From: Crithidia sp. LVH-60A
Lineage: Eukaryota; Euglenozoa; Kinetoplastea; Trypanosomatida; Trypanosomatidae
NCBI GenBank assembly: GCA_030078075.1
Contig: CP119638.1
Location: forward strand, 686,501 to 750,500
Direction of reading: 5' to 3'
DNA: 64,000 nucleotides
Part shown: positions 1-11,700 of the stretch, piece after piece
Layout of the letters: each line of letters begins with the position of its first letter
Numbering within the stretch: position 1 is the first letter of the stretch
The notes under the pieces: generated by a model
What the model was told of the DNA's origin: nothing
What the model saw: only the letters and a program-made list of their open reading frames with translations
The model's database searches: none
Position numbers and translations under genes: made by a program

Positions 1-1039
1 ACGCGCGTTTTATTCACAGAGGTGACTTCCTTTTACCACATTTCGTGCTTTGTGGGATTTGTCAAAGGCGCTGTCTATGACTGCCACTGGTTGATGGTCC
101 CTTCGCCAAGTGGTTCTAACATAGGAATGAAGCGGCCTTTTCGGCTCTAGAGGTGAACACATTTGCCTCGCTTTGTATTAGCTCTATACTCCACTTTCAC
201 CTCTCTTCACTGCACCTTCTTGTTCTGCTTCTCTTCCGCTTTATGCTGAAAGAAGTTCTCTTAACGTTACCACTTTCCCTCCATTCGAGTCTTTCTTTGT
301 TCTCATACTCGTTTCACTTACGCCCACTTTCCATAACTCGCTTACAGGGTCTCTAGTGTTCCGTTACATAGCACCAGATCTTAGGTTTCCGTGTTTTCCA
401 TTTCTTAAGCAGAGTAAGGCCCTTGATTTCAACTCGTTGTCGACTTAGGATTTTGATCGAGAGCCTCAAAAACTGTTATTTTCTCTTCGCCTTCAGCATA
501 GTTCTTTCTTTACTTTCTTTCTCCCTTGTGATTTTCTCTCATCTTTTTTGTTATCTTTGAGTTTCGTGCTTTGTTGTGCTTTTATTTGGTGCCGTTTTGC
601 ACCAGGCTGGTATTGTTTGAAATCGTTCCGACGTGACTCAATCCACATTGTTTAACACTGGAGGTGCCCTTTGTGCTTTTGACGCTACGAAGACTTCAGT
701 GGGAGGGTCCGGCATACGACAATAACATACACAGTGTAGATCTTTTTTTTTAGTTTCTCAGGAGTCTCAGTGTGCGCTGCTGCTGAGAACTGCTCATCGA
801 TTGAGCTCTTGGTAGGTAATTAAGAAAGCGCTAGTGTGAGACCGCTGACCATCTTGTGAGCACACTCAGCACGCTTGCTAGGATAAAAAAAAAAAACACA
901 CACACACACTCACACACACTTTTCATTGTTTCCTTTATTGTTTTTTTTTTCATTGTTTGTCTTTTCCTCATTGTCCCTATCAAACAGGAAAGGGAGATTA
1001 AAAAAAAAATCAGTGGCTACACTTCGGGAACCGAAGAAA
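1..1039. other. Spacer upstream of FAZ1 (probable 3' UTR of the preceding gene plus intergenic DNA)
   Basis: No convincing coding region is seen. The DNA is T-rich, with short C+T runs and a CA/CT dinucleotide tract near 896-920. The last 100 bases hold the FAZ1 polypyrimidine tract and 5' UTR. It most likely contains the 3' UTR of a gene to the left of the window. Confidence 0.6.
921..987 (+). promoter_or_regulatory. Trans-splice acceptor of FAZ1
   Basis: A long T/C-rich tract (921-980) ends in the first AG at 986-987, 52 nt before the ATG at 1040. This is the usual arrangement for spliced-leader addition in kinetoplastids. Confidence 0.65.
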
Positions 1040-2593
1040 ATGATTGGCGCTACTCTGGACGGGGAAGTGGTTGCCTTCGAGTACCTCGATGCCAAGAAAA
1101 AATGGTGTTGGAACCTTGGTCAAGTAACAAGATCGGATGATCAAATCTGCGTTGTCAAAGAATGGACGAGTACGCCTGTCGACAAAGCCCTGATTGCAAA
1201 GCTCGAAGCTGAGGTTGCAGCCGCGAAGGACGCGGCGCGCAAGTGCCAGGACCGTCTGCTTCGCATCCGTGAGCAGATGGACAAGCAGGTGACGAATGGC
1301 TCAAGAAGTGAGAAGGAGAAGACGCAGCAAGATTTGAGCGAGTGCCTGGCTGAAAGTGGTAAGCACCGTCGGCACTCGCGGTCCCTGGAAGCTGATTTGG
1401 AGGCAATCACCTCGCCGTCTCACGCACGCTCCAAGGCCAAGGCGTTCACACCCTCAGGGACCACTGTGACCATCTTGCGCAGCTCTGTTATCCGAGACCT
1501 GTACAAGTATTCGTCCGGCTCTGCTATGCTCTCCTCGGAAGAGTGCACCGCCATCGAAAGCGCGGCTTCTCAGCATCGGTCTCAGCTGGTGAAAGAGTTG
1601 GCGCAGCAAAAGTTTACCGTTGATGAGTCGTTGAGTAAGTTCAGCGACATGCAGGAACAGCTCCAGGCGTTAGAGGACAAGATAAAGAGGCTGGACAGCA
1701 TCCCTGTGATCAGCCGCGGGGCAACTCGCTTCGAAGACGTGACGGAACTTGAAAACCGAATCAAAGAACTCGAGGCCGCTGATTCGCACGGCACTTGGGA
1801 CGAGAACGCTACGCTGGTCTTGACAAACCACTCATATGAGTTTTCGTGGGACGACGGCAAGGCGCTTCTGCATCACAAACCGGAGGAAACAAAGACCATT
1901 GTCACCAGTGAGCTTGCGTTTGCTTGCCGCGTTCCCATTTACTGCGTCGCTGCCACAACGCTGAAGGCTGGCGATCGCAAGCTCAAGGTCGAGTTCTCAG
2001 TGAACCACCCCTTAAGCGTTTCCGCGAGGGAAATTGACCGGCGCGTTGCCAGCTACGCATACCCGTCGTTGAGGCATCTTCATAAAGATCCCCTCGGAGC
2101 CAAGGTAGGGCTGGACCGCGCAATCGAGCAGATCGAGCGTGCCATTGGGATCCCTGAGGGCAAGCACGAGGGATTGTACTTCAACGAGTTTGTCGAGAAT
2201 ATGCCAGATACGACGTTCAGCAACGACAAAGGAGCCCTACGGGGGGGAAATGGAAAACCTTCTTATGCCCCTTGAACAAAAAAAAAAAAAAAACCCCCCC
2301 CCCCCCACCCCCCAAAAAAACCCCGCCCCCCCACAAAAAAAGCAGGCCGCCCCCCCAAAAAAAAAAAAAAGAGGAAAAAAAAAACACAACCCCCCCCCCC
2401 CCCCCAAAACAAAAAAAAAAAAAAAAAGAACAAAAAAAAAAAGAGGGGGGGGGGGGGACAACAAACCCCCCCCGGGGGGGGGAGGGGACGAAAAACCCCC
2501 CCCCCCCCCCCCCCCCCCACCAAAAGAAAAAAAAAAAAAAAAACACCACACACAAAAACAAAAAAAAAAAACCCCCCCCCCCCCCCCCACCCC

Positions 2594-2635
<42 letters not shown>

Positions 2636-2741
2636 AAAAAAAATAAAAAAACAAAAAAAAAAAAAAAGAAGGACCCGGAGCAAAAAAGGAAAAAAAGAGG
2701 GGGGGGGGGGAGGCGGAACACAAAAGAAAAAACCCACCCCC

Positions 2742-2775
<34 letters not shown>

Positions 2776-5700
2776 AAAATAAGTCAAAGGAAAAAAAAAA
2801 AAAAGAAAAAAAAAAAAAAAAAAAAAAAAACACAAAAAGGGGGGGCCCGGGCCCAAACCGCACCGGGCAAAAGCGCAACTCTGCGCTCGCAGCGCGCGAG
2901 AAGCACGGTGGACTGGAGATTCACGCCCCATCTGCCAACAATGACCACGCTCGGCAGACCCCACTTTCGCCAGTATTCTTGGACAAGGAGGATCTGTACT
3001 GCGTCACTCTTGATGAGTACCGCGACATGCAAACGCTCGCGGAAGAGCAAGCCAATCAAGTCGGTGACCTCACGGAACAGCTAACCGCCCAAGCTCAACA
3101 CGCCAGCACTCTCGAAGAGCAGCTCGAAGCAACAAGATCCGAGCTACCCCTTAAGGCGGAGGTAGCTGCATTCCGCGCCAAGCGCAACGACGCGCTTGCT
3201 GCCCGCGCCGCTGACGAGTCGCTGCCGACGGAGGAGCAGCCGCTGTCCGCTGAGGATGCCGCTACGCGCGCCGTGGACCCCGCTCAGATCGCCGACGAGC
3301 CGCTGTACGCTGCGACGCTGGATGAGCTGCAGGGAGCTCGCGATGCGGCCGCACGCGCGCGGGAGGTGGCTGACGACAATGCTGCTGCGCTGGAAGCCGA
3401 GCTGCTGGACGTGCTGGCGCAGCTGAAGGCGCTTGAGGGTGAAAACGAGGCGCTGGCTGCCGTGGGTAAGGAGAAGGACGCTGCGGTGGCGGAGCTGAAG
3501 CTGTACGACTCGCGTGCCAACAACAATGACAAGACGAAGCCGCAGTCTACCTCGAGCCACAAGAAGGTGTTTGAGGGCGATGACTGGGATGTTGTTGTGG
3601 AGAAGAAGCCACGTGCGCTTCACGACGCGTTTGTAACTGATGTGTGCGCTGCGTGCCGCGTTGGCCGCGACGACGTGTCGGGAGTGTCCTTCGAGCTTGG
3701 CAGCCTCCACGCGAGTGTGAGCGTCACGCACAACAGCGATCTGAGTTCGGAGGCTGTTGCGAAGATGGTGGAGGGATACCACTACCCCAATGTGTGGGCG
3801 CTTTACGAGAAGCGCAGCGGGCCGAAGGAAGGGTTGGACGCGGCGGAAGAGGCGATTGAGGAGCTCCAGCAGGCCATCGCTGCCAAGGAGGCGGAGCTGG
3901 CCGGCCTTGCGGAGGAGCTGGAGCAGGAGAAGGCCGATGCTGCGAAGCTTGGTGAGGAGGTGGAGGCCTTCCGTGCGAAGCGCAACGACGCGCTTGTCGC
4001 CCGCGCCGCTGACGAGTCGCTGCCGACGCAGGAGCAGCCCGTGCCCGCTGAGGATGCCGCTGCGCGCGCCGTGGACCCTGCGCAGATCGCCGACGAGCCG
4101 CTGTACGCCGCGACGCTGGATGAGCTGCAGGGAGCTCGCGATGCGGCCGCACGCGCACAGGAGGAGGCCGAGGAGCTGCGCGAGGCGCTCGACAACAAGC
4201 GTGCTGAGTGCGACCGTCATCTGGACAAGCTGGAGGAGGCTGTGGGGCTGTTGGAGGAGGCTCGCAAGGAATCGGATGGCCTCACGCAGCGCTCAGCCGA
4301 AGCGCAGGGTGCCCAGGAAGCTGCTCTTAAGGCTATGGAAGAGGAGTTGGAGCAGGAGAAGGCGGAGGCTGCGAAGCTCGGCGAGGAGGTTGCTGCGTTC
4401 CGTGCGAAGCGCAACGACGCGCTTGCTGCCCGCGCCGCTGACGAGTCGCTGCCGACGGAGGAGCAGCCGCTGTCCGCTGAGGATGCCGCTGCGCGCGCCG
4501 TGGACCCCGCGCAGATCGCCGACGAGCCGCTGTACGCTGCGACGCTGGATGAGCTGCAGGGGGCTCGCGACGAGGCGGAGAGGCTGGCTGCGGAGATCGC
4601 GGAGAAGGACGCGGAGCTGGCCGCCTACCGCCAGAAGCGTCACGACGCAAAGGAGGCCCGTGCTGGTGAGCCTGAGCTTGCGGCTGCGGACGGCGTTGAG
4701 CCGCGCAGTGCGGACGCGAGCCGGCGCGGTGCCAAGGGTGCTGAGGAGGACCCGGCCGCTGTGGCGGTGGATCCTGCGCAGATCGCGGAGGAGCCGTTGT
4801 ACGCGGTGACGCTGGAGGAGTACAAGGGCAAGGCCGCTGCGCGCGAGGAGACCAGCGAGCAGCTGCGCGATGCAGAGGCGGAGGCTGCGCGTCTTGCGGA
4901 GGAGCTGGAGAAGGAGAAGGCGGAGGGCGAGAGGCTGGCTGCGGAGCTGGCGGACCGCACTGCTGCCCACGAGGAGGCCAGCGAGCAGCTGCGCGATGCG
5001 GAAGCGGAGGCTGCGCGTCTTGCGGAAGAGCTGGAGCAGGAGAAGGCGGAGGCTGCGAAGCTCGGCGAGGAGGTTGCTGCGTTCCGTGCGAAGCGCAACG
5101 ACGCGCTTGCTGCCCGCGCCGCTGACGAGTCGCTGCCGACGGAGGAGCAGCCGCTGTCCGCTGAGGATGCCGCTGCGCGCGCCGTGGACCCCGCGCAGAT
5201 CGCCGACGAGCCGCTGTACGCTGCGACGCTGGATGAGCTGCAGGGGGCTCGCGACGAGGCGGAGAGGCTGGCTGCGGAGATCGCGGAGAAGGACGCGGAG
5301 CTGGCCGCCTACCGCCAGAAGCGTCACGACGCAAAGGAGGCCCGTGCTGGTGAGCCTGAGCTTGCGGCTGCGGACGGCGTTGAGCCGCGCAGTGCGGACG
5401 CGAGCCGGCGCGGTGCCAAGGGTGCTGAGGAGGACCCGGCCGCTGTGGCGGTGGATCCTGCGCAGATCGCGGAGGAGCCGTTGTACGCGGTGACGCTGGA
5501 GGAGTACAAGGGCAAGGCCGCTGCGCACGAGGAGACCAGCGAGCAGCTGCGCGATGCAGAGGCGGAGGCTGCGCGTCTTGCGGAGGAGCTGGAGAAGGAG
5601 AAGGCGGAGGGCGAGAGGCTGGCTGCGGAGCTGGCGGACCGCACTGCTGCCCACGAGGAGGCCAGCGAGCAGCTGCGCGATGCGGAAGCGGAGGCTGCGC

Positions 5701-8700
5701 GTCTTGCGGAAGAGCTGGAGCAGGAGAAGGCGGAGGCTGCGAAGCTCGGCGAGGAGGTTGCTGCGTTCCGTGCGAAGCGCAACGACGCGCTTGTCTGCCC
5801 GCGCCGCTGACGAGTCGCTGCCGACGGAGGAGCAGCCGCTGTCCGCTGAGGATGCCGCTGCGCGCGCCGTGGACCCTGCGCAGATCGCCGACGAGCCGCT
5901 GTACGCTGCGACGCTGGATGAGCTGCAGGGAGCTCGCGATGCGGCCGCACGCGCGCGGGAGGTGGCTGACGACAATGCTGCTGCGCTGGAAGCCGAGCTG
6001 CTGGACGTGCTGGCGCAGCTGAAGGCGCTTGAGGGTGAAAACGAGGCGCTGGCTGCCGTGGGTAAGGAGAAGGACGCTGCGGTGGCGGAGCTGAAGCTGT
6101 ACGACTCGCGTGCCAACAACAGTGACAAGACGAAGCCGCAGTCTACCTCGAGCCACAAGAAGGTGTTTGAGGGCGATGACTGGGATGTTGTTGTGGAGAA
6201 GAAGCCACGTGCGCTTCACGACGCGTTTGTAACTGATGTGTGCGCTGCGTGCCGCGTTGGCCGCGACGACGTGTCGGGAGTGTCCTTCGAGCTTGGCAGC
6301 CTCCACGCGAGTGTGAGCGTCACGCACAACAGCGATCTGAGTTCGGAGGCTGTTGCGAAGATGGTGGAGGGATACCACTACCCCAATGTGTGGGCGCTTT
6401 ACGAGAAGCGCAGCGGGCCGAAGGAAGGGTTGGACGCGGCGGAAGAGGCGATTGAGGAGCTCCAGCAGGCCATCGCTGCCAAGGAGGCGGAGCTGGCCGG
6501 CCTTGCGGAGGAGCTGGAGCAGGAGAAGGCCGATGCTGCGAAGCTTGGTGAGGAGGTGGAGGCCTTCCGTGCGAAGCGCAACGACGCGCTTGTCGCCCGC
6601 GCCGCTGACGAGTCGCTGCCGACGCAGGAGCAGCCCGTGCCCGCTGAGGATGCCGCTGCGCGCGCCGTGGACCCTGCGCAGATCGCCGACGAGCCGCTGT
6701 ACGCCGCGACGCTGGATGAGCTGCAGGGAGCTCGCGATGCGGCCGCACGCGCACAGGAGGAGGCCGAGGAGCTGCGCGAGGCGCTCGACAACAAGCGTGC
6801 TGAGTGCGACCGTCATCTGGACAAGCTGGAGGAGGCTGTGGGGCTGTTGGAGGAGGCTCGCAAGGAATCGGATGGCCTCACGCAGCGCTCAGCCGAAGCG
6901 CAGGGTGCCCAGGAAGCTGCTCTTAAGGCTATGGAAGAGGAGTTGGAGCAGGAGAAGGCGGAGGCTGCGAAGCTTGGTGAGGAGGTGGAGGCCTTCCGTG
7001 CGAAGCGCAACGACGCGCTTGCTGCCCGCGCCGCTGACGAGTCGCTGCCGACGGAGGAGCAGCCGCTGTCCGCTGAGGATGCCGCTGCGCGCGCCGTGGA
7101 CCCCGCGCAGATCGCCGACGAGCCGCTGTACGCTGCGACGCTGGATGAGCTGCAGGGGGCTCGCGACGAGGCGGAGAGGCTGGCTGCGGAGATCGCGGAG
7201 AAGGACGCGGAGCTGGCCGCCTACCGCCAGAAGCGTCACGACGCAAAGGAGGCCCGTGCTGGTGAGCCTGAGCTTGCGGCTGCGGACGGCGTTGAGCCGC
7301 GCAGTGCGGACGCGAGCCGGCGCGGTGCCAAGGGTGCTGAGGAGGACCCGGCCGCTGTGGCGGTGGATCCTGCGCAGATCGCGGAGGAGCCGTTGTACGC
7401 GGTGACGCTGGAGGAGTACAAGGGCAAGGCCGCTGCGCGCGAGGAGACCAGCGAGCAGCTGCGCGATGCAGAGGCGGAGGCTGCGCGTCTTGCGGAGGAG
7501 CTGGAGAAGGAGAAGGCGGAGGGCGAGAGGCTGGCTGCGGAGCTGGCGGACCGCACTGCTGCCCACGAGGAGGCCAGCGAGCAGCTGCGCGATGCGGAAG
7601 CGGAGGCTGCGCGTCTTGCGGAAGAGCTGGAGCAGGAGAAGGCGGAGGCTGCGAAGCTCGGCGAGGAGGTTGCTGCGTTCCGTGCGAAGCGCAACGACGC
7701 GCTTGCTGCCCGCGCCGCTGACGAGTCGCTGCCGACGGAGGAGCAGCCGCTGTCCGCTGAGGATGCCGCTGCGCGCGCCGTGGACCCTGCGCAGATCGCC
7801 GACGAGCCGTTGTACGCCGCGACGCTGGATGAGCTGCAGGGGGCTCGCGACGAGGCGGAGAGGCTGGCTGCGGAGATCGCGGAGAAGGACGCGGAGCTGG
7901 CCGCCTACCGCCAGAAGCGTCACGACGCAAAGGAGGCCCGTGCTGGTGAGCCTGAGCTTGCGGCTGCGGACGGCGTTGAGCCGCGCAGTGCGGACGCGAG
8001 CCGGCGCGGTGCCAAGGGTGCTGAGGAGGACCCGGCCGCTGTGGCGGTGGATCCTGCGCAGATCGCGGAGGAGCCGTTGTACGCGGTGACGCTGGAGGAG
8101 TACAAGGGCAAGGCCGCTGCGCGCGAGGAGACCAGCGAGCAGCTGCGCGATGCAGAGGCGGAGGCTGCGCGTCTTGCGGAGGAGCTGGAGAAGGAGAAGG
8201 CGGAGGGCGAGAGGCTGGCTGCGGAGCTGGCGGACCGCACTGCTGCCCACGAGGAGGCCAGCGAGCAGCTGCGCGATGCGGAAGCGGAGGCTGCGCGTCT
8301 TGCGGAAGAGCTGGAGCAGGAGAAGGCGGAGGCTGCGAAGCTCGGCGAGGAGGTTGCTGCGTTCCGTGCGAAGCGCAACGACGCGCTTGTCGCCCGCGCC
8401 GCTGACGAGTCGCTGCCGACGGAGGAGCAGCCGCTGTCCGCTGAGGATGCCGCTGCGCGCGCCGTGGACCCCGCGCAGATCGCCGACGAGCCGCTGTACG
8501 CTGCGACGCTGGATGAGCTGCAGGGAGCTCGCGATGCGGCCGCACGCGCGCGGGAGGTGGCTGACGACAATGCTGCTGCGCTGGAAGCCGAGCTGCTGGA
8601 CGTGCTGGCGCAGCTGAAGGCGCTTGAGGGTGAAAACGAGGCGCTGGCTGCCGTGGGTAAGGAGAAGGACGCTGCGGTGGCGGAGCTGAAGCTGTACGAC

Positions 8701-11700
8701 TCGCGTGCCAACAACAGTGACAAGACGAAGCCGCAGTCTACCTCGAGCCACAAGAAGGTGTTTGAGGGCGATGACTGGGATGTTGTTGTGGAGAAGAAGC
8801 CACGTGCGCTTCACGACGCGTTTGTAACTGATGTGTGCGCTGCGTGCCGCGTTGGCCGCGACGACGTGTCGGGAGTGTCCTTCGAGCTTGGCAGCCTCCA
8901 CGCGAGTGTGAGCGTCACGCACAACAGCGATCTGAGTTCGGAGGCTGTTGCGAAGATGGTGGAGGGATACCACTACCCCAATGTGTGGGCGCTTTACGAG
9001 AAGCGCAGCGGGCCGAAGGAAGGGTTGGACGCGGCGGAAGAGGCGATTGAGGAGCTCCAGCAGGCCATCGCTGCCAAGGAGGCGGAGCTGGCCGGCCTTG
9101 CGGAGGAGCTGGAGCAGGAGAAGGCCGATGCTGCGAAGCTTGGTGAGGAGGTGGAGGCCTTCCGTGCGAAGCGCAACGACGCGCTTGTCGCCCGCGCCGC
9201 TGACGAGTCGCTGCCGACGCAGGAGCAGCCCGTGCCCGCTGAGGATGCCGCTGCGCGCGCCGTGGACCCTGCGCAGATCGCCGACGAGCCGCTGTACGCC
9301 GCGACGCTGGATGAGCTGCAGGGAGCTCGCGATGCGGCCGCACGCGCACAGGAGGAGGCCGAGGAGCTGCGCGAGGCGCTCGACAACAAGCGTGCTGAGT
9401 GCGACCGTCATCTGGACAAGCTGGAGGAGGCTGTGGGGCTGTTGGAGGAGGCTCGCAAGGAATCGGATGGCCTCACGCAGCGCTCAGCCGAAGCGCAGGG
9501 TGCCCAGGAAGCTGCTCTTAAGGCTATGGAAGAGGAGTTGGAGCAGGAGAAGGCGGAGGCTGCGAAGCTCGGCGAGGAGGTTGCTGCGTTCCGTGCGAAG
9601 CGCAACGACGCGCTTGCTGCCCGCGCCGCTGACGAGTCGCTGCCGACGGAGGAGCAGCCGCTGTCCGCTGAGGATGCCGCTGCGCGCGCCGTGGACCCCG
9701 CGCAGATCGCCGACGAGCCGCTGTACGCTGCGACGCTGGATGAGCTGCAGGGGGCTCGCGACGAGGCGGAGAGGCTGGCTGCGGAGATCGCGGAGAAGGA
9801 CGCGGAGCTGGCCGCCTACCGCCAGAAGCGTCACGACGCAAAGGAGGCCCGTGCTGGTGAGCCTGAGCTTGCGGCTGCGGACGGCGTTGAGCCGCGCAGT
9901 GCGGACGCGAGCCGGCGCGGTGCCAAGGGTGCTGAGGAGGACCCGGCCGCTGTGGCGGTGGATCCTGCGCAGATCGCGGAGGAGCCGTTGTACGCGGTGA
10001 CGCTGGAGGAGTACAAGGGCAAGGCCGCTGCGCGCGAGGAGACCAGCGAGCAGCTGCGCGATGCAGAGGCGGAGGCTGCGCGTCTTGCGGAGGAGCTGGA
10101 GAAGGAGAAGGCGGAGGGCGAGAGGCTGGCTGCGGAGCTGGCGGACCGCACTGCTGCCCACGAGGAGGCCAGCGAGCAGCTGCGCGATGCGGAAGCGGAG
10201 GCTGCGCGTCTTGCGGAAGAGCTGGAGCAGGAGAAGGCGGAGGCTGCGAAGCTCGGCGAGGAGGTTGCTGCGTTCCGTGCGAAGCGCAACGACGCGCTTG
10301 CTGCCCGCGCCGCTGACGAGTCGCTGCCGACGGAGGAGCAGCCGCTGTCCGCTGAGGATGCCGCTGCGCGCGCCGTGGACCCTGCGCAGATCGCCGACGA
10401 GCCGCTGTACGCTGCGACGCTGGATGAGCTGCAGGGAGCTCGCGATGCGGCCGCACGCGCGCGGGAGGTGGCTGGCGACAATGCTGCTGCGCTGGAAGCC
10501 GAGCTGCTGGACGTGCTGGCGCAGCTGAAGGCGCTTGAGGGTGAAAACGAGGCGCTGGCTGCCGTGGGTAAGGAGAAGGACGCTGCGGTGGCGGAGCTGA
10601 AGCTGTACGACTCGCGTGCCAACAACAGTGACAAGACGAAGCCGCAGTCTACCTCGAGCCACAAGAAGGTGTTTGAGGGCGATGACTGGGATGTTGTTGT
10701 GGAGAAGAAGCCACGTGCGCTTCACGACGCGTTTGTAACTGATGTGTGCGCTGCGTGCCGCGTTGGCCGCGACGACGTGTCGGGAGTGTCCTTCGAGCTT
10801 GGCAGCCTCCACGCGAGTGTGAGCGTCACGCACAACAGCGATCTGAGTTCGGAGGCTGTTGCGAAGATGGTGGAGGGATACCACTACCCCAATGTGTGGG
10901 CGCTTTACGAGAAGCGCAGCGGGCCGAAGGAAGGGTTGGACGCGGCGGAAGAGGCGATTGAGGAGCTCCAGCAGGCCATCGCTGCCAAGGAGGCGGAGCT
11001 GGCCGGCCTTGCGGAGGAGCTGGAGCAGGAGAAGGCCGATGCTGCGAAGCTTGGTGAGGAGGTGGAGGCCTTCCGTGCGAAGCGCAACGACGCGCTTGTC
11101 GCCCGCGCCGCTGACGAGTCGCTGCCGACGCAGGAGCAGCCCGTGCCCGCTGAGGATGCCGCTGCGCGCGCCGTGGACCCTGCGCAGATCGCCGACGAGC
11201 CGCTGTACGCCGCGACGCTGGATGAGCTGCAGGGAGCTCGCGATGCGGCCGCACGCGCACAGGAGGAGGCCGAGGAGCTGCGCGAGGCGCTCGACAACAA
11301 GCGTGCTGAGTGCGACCGTCATCTGGACAAGCTGGAGGAGGCTGTGGGGCTGTTGGAGGAGGCTCGCAAGGAATCGGATGGCCTCACGCAGCGCTCAGCC
11401 GAAGCGCAGGGTGCCCAGGAAGCTGCTCTTAAGGCTATGGAAGAGGAGTTGGAGCAGGAGAAGACGGAGGCTGCGAAGCTCGGCGAGGAGGTTGCTGCGT
11501 TCCGTGCGAAGCGCAACGACGCGCTTGCTGCCCGCGCCGCTGACGAGTCGCTGCCGACGGAGGAGCAGCCGCTGTCCGCTGAGGATGCCGCTGCGCGCGC
11601 CGTGGACCCCGCGCAGATCGCCGACGAGCCGCTGTACGCTGCGACGCTGGATGAGCTGCAGGGGGCTCGCGACGAGGCGGAGAGGCTGGCTGCGGAGATC

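Noticed and set aside
2263-2964. Minus-strand Phe/Gly-rich frames over the homopolymer block
   Set aside because: They come only from translating A and C runs on the opposite strand and have no protein-like composition.
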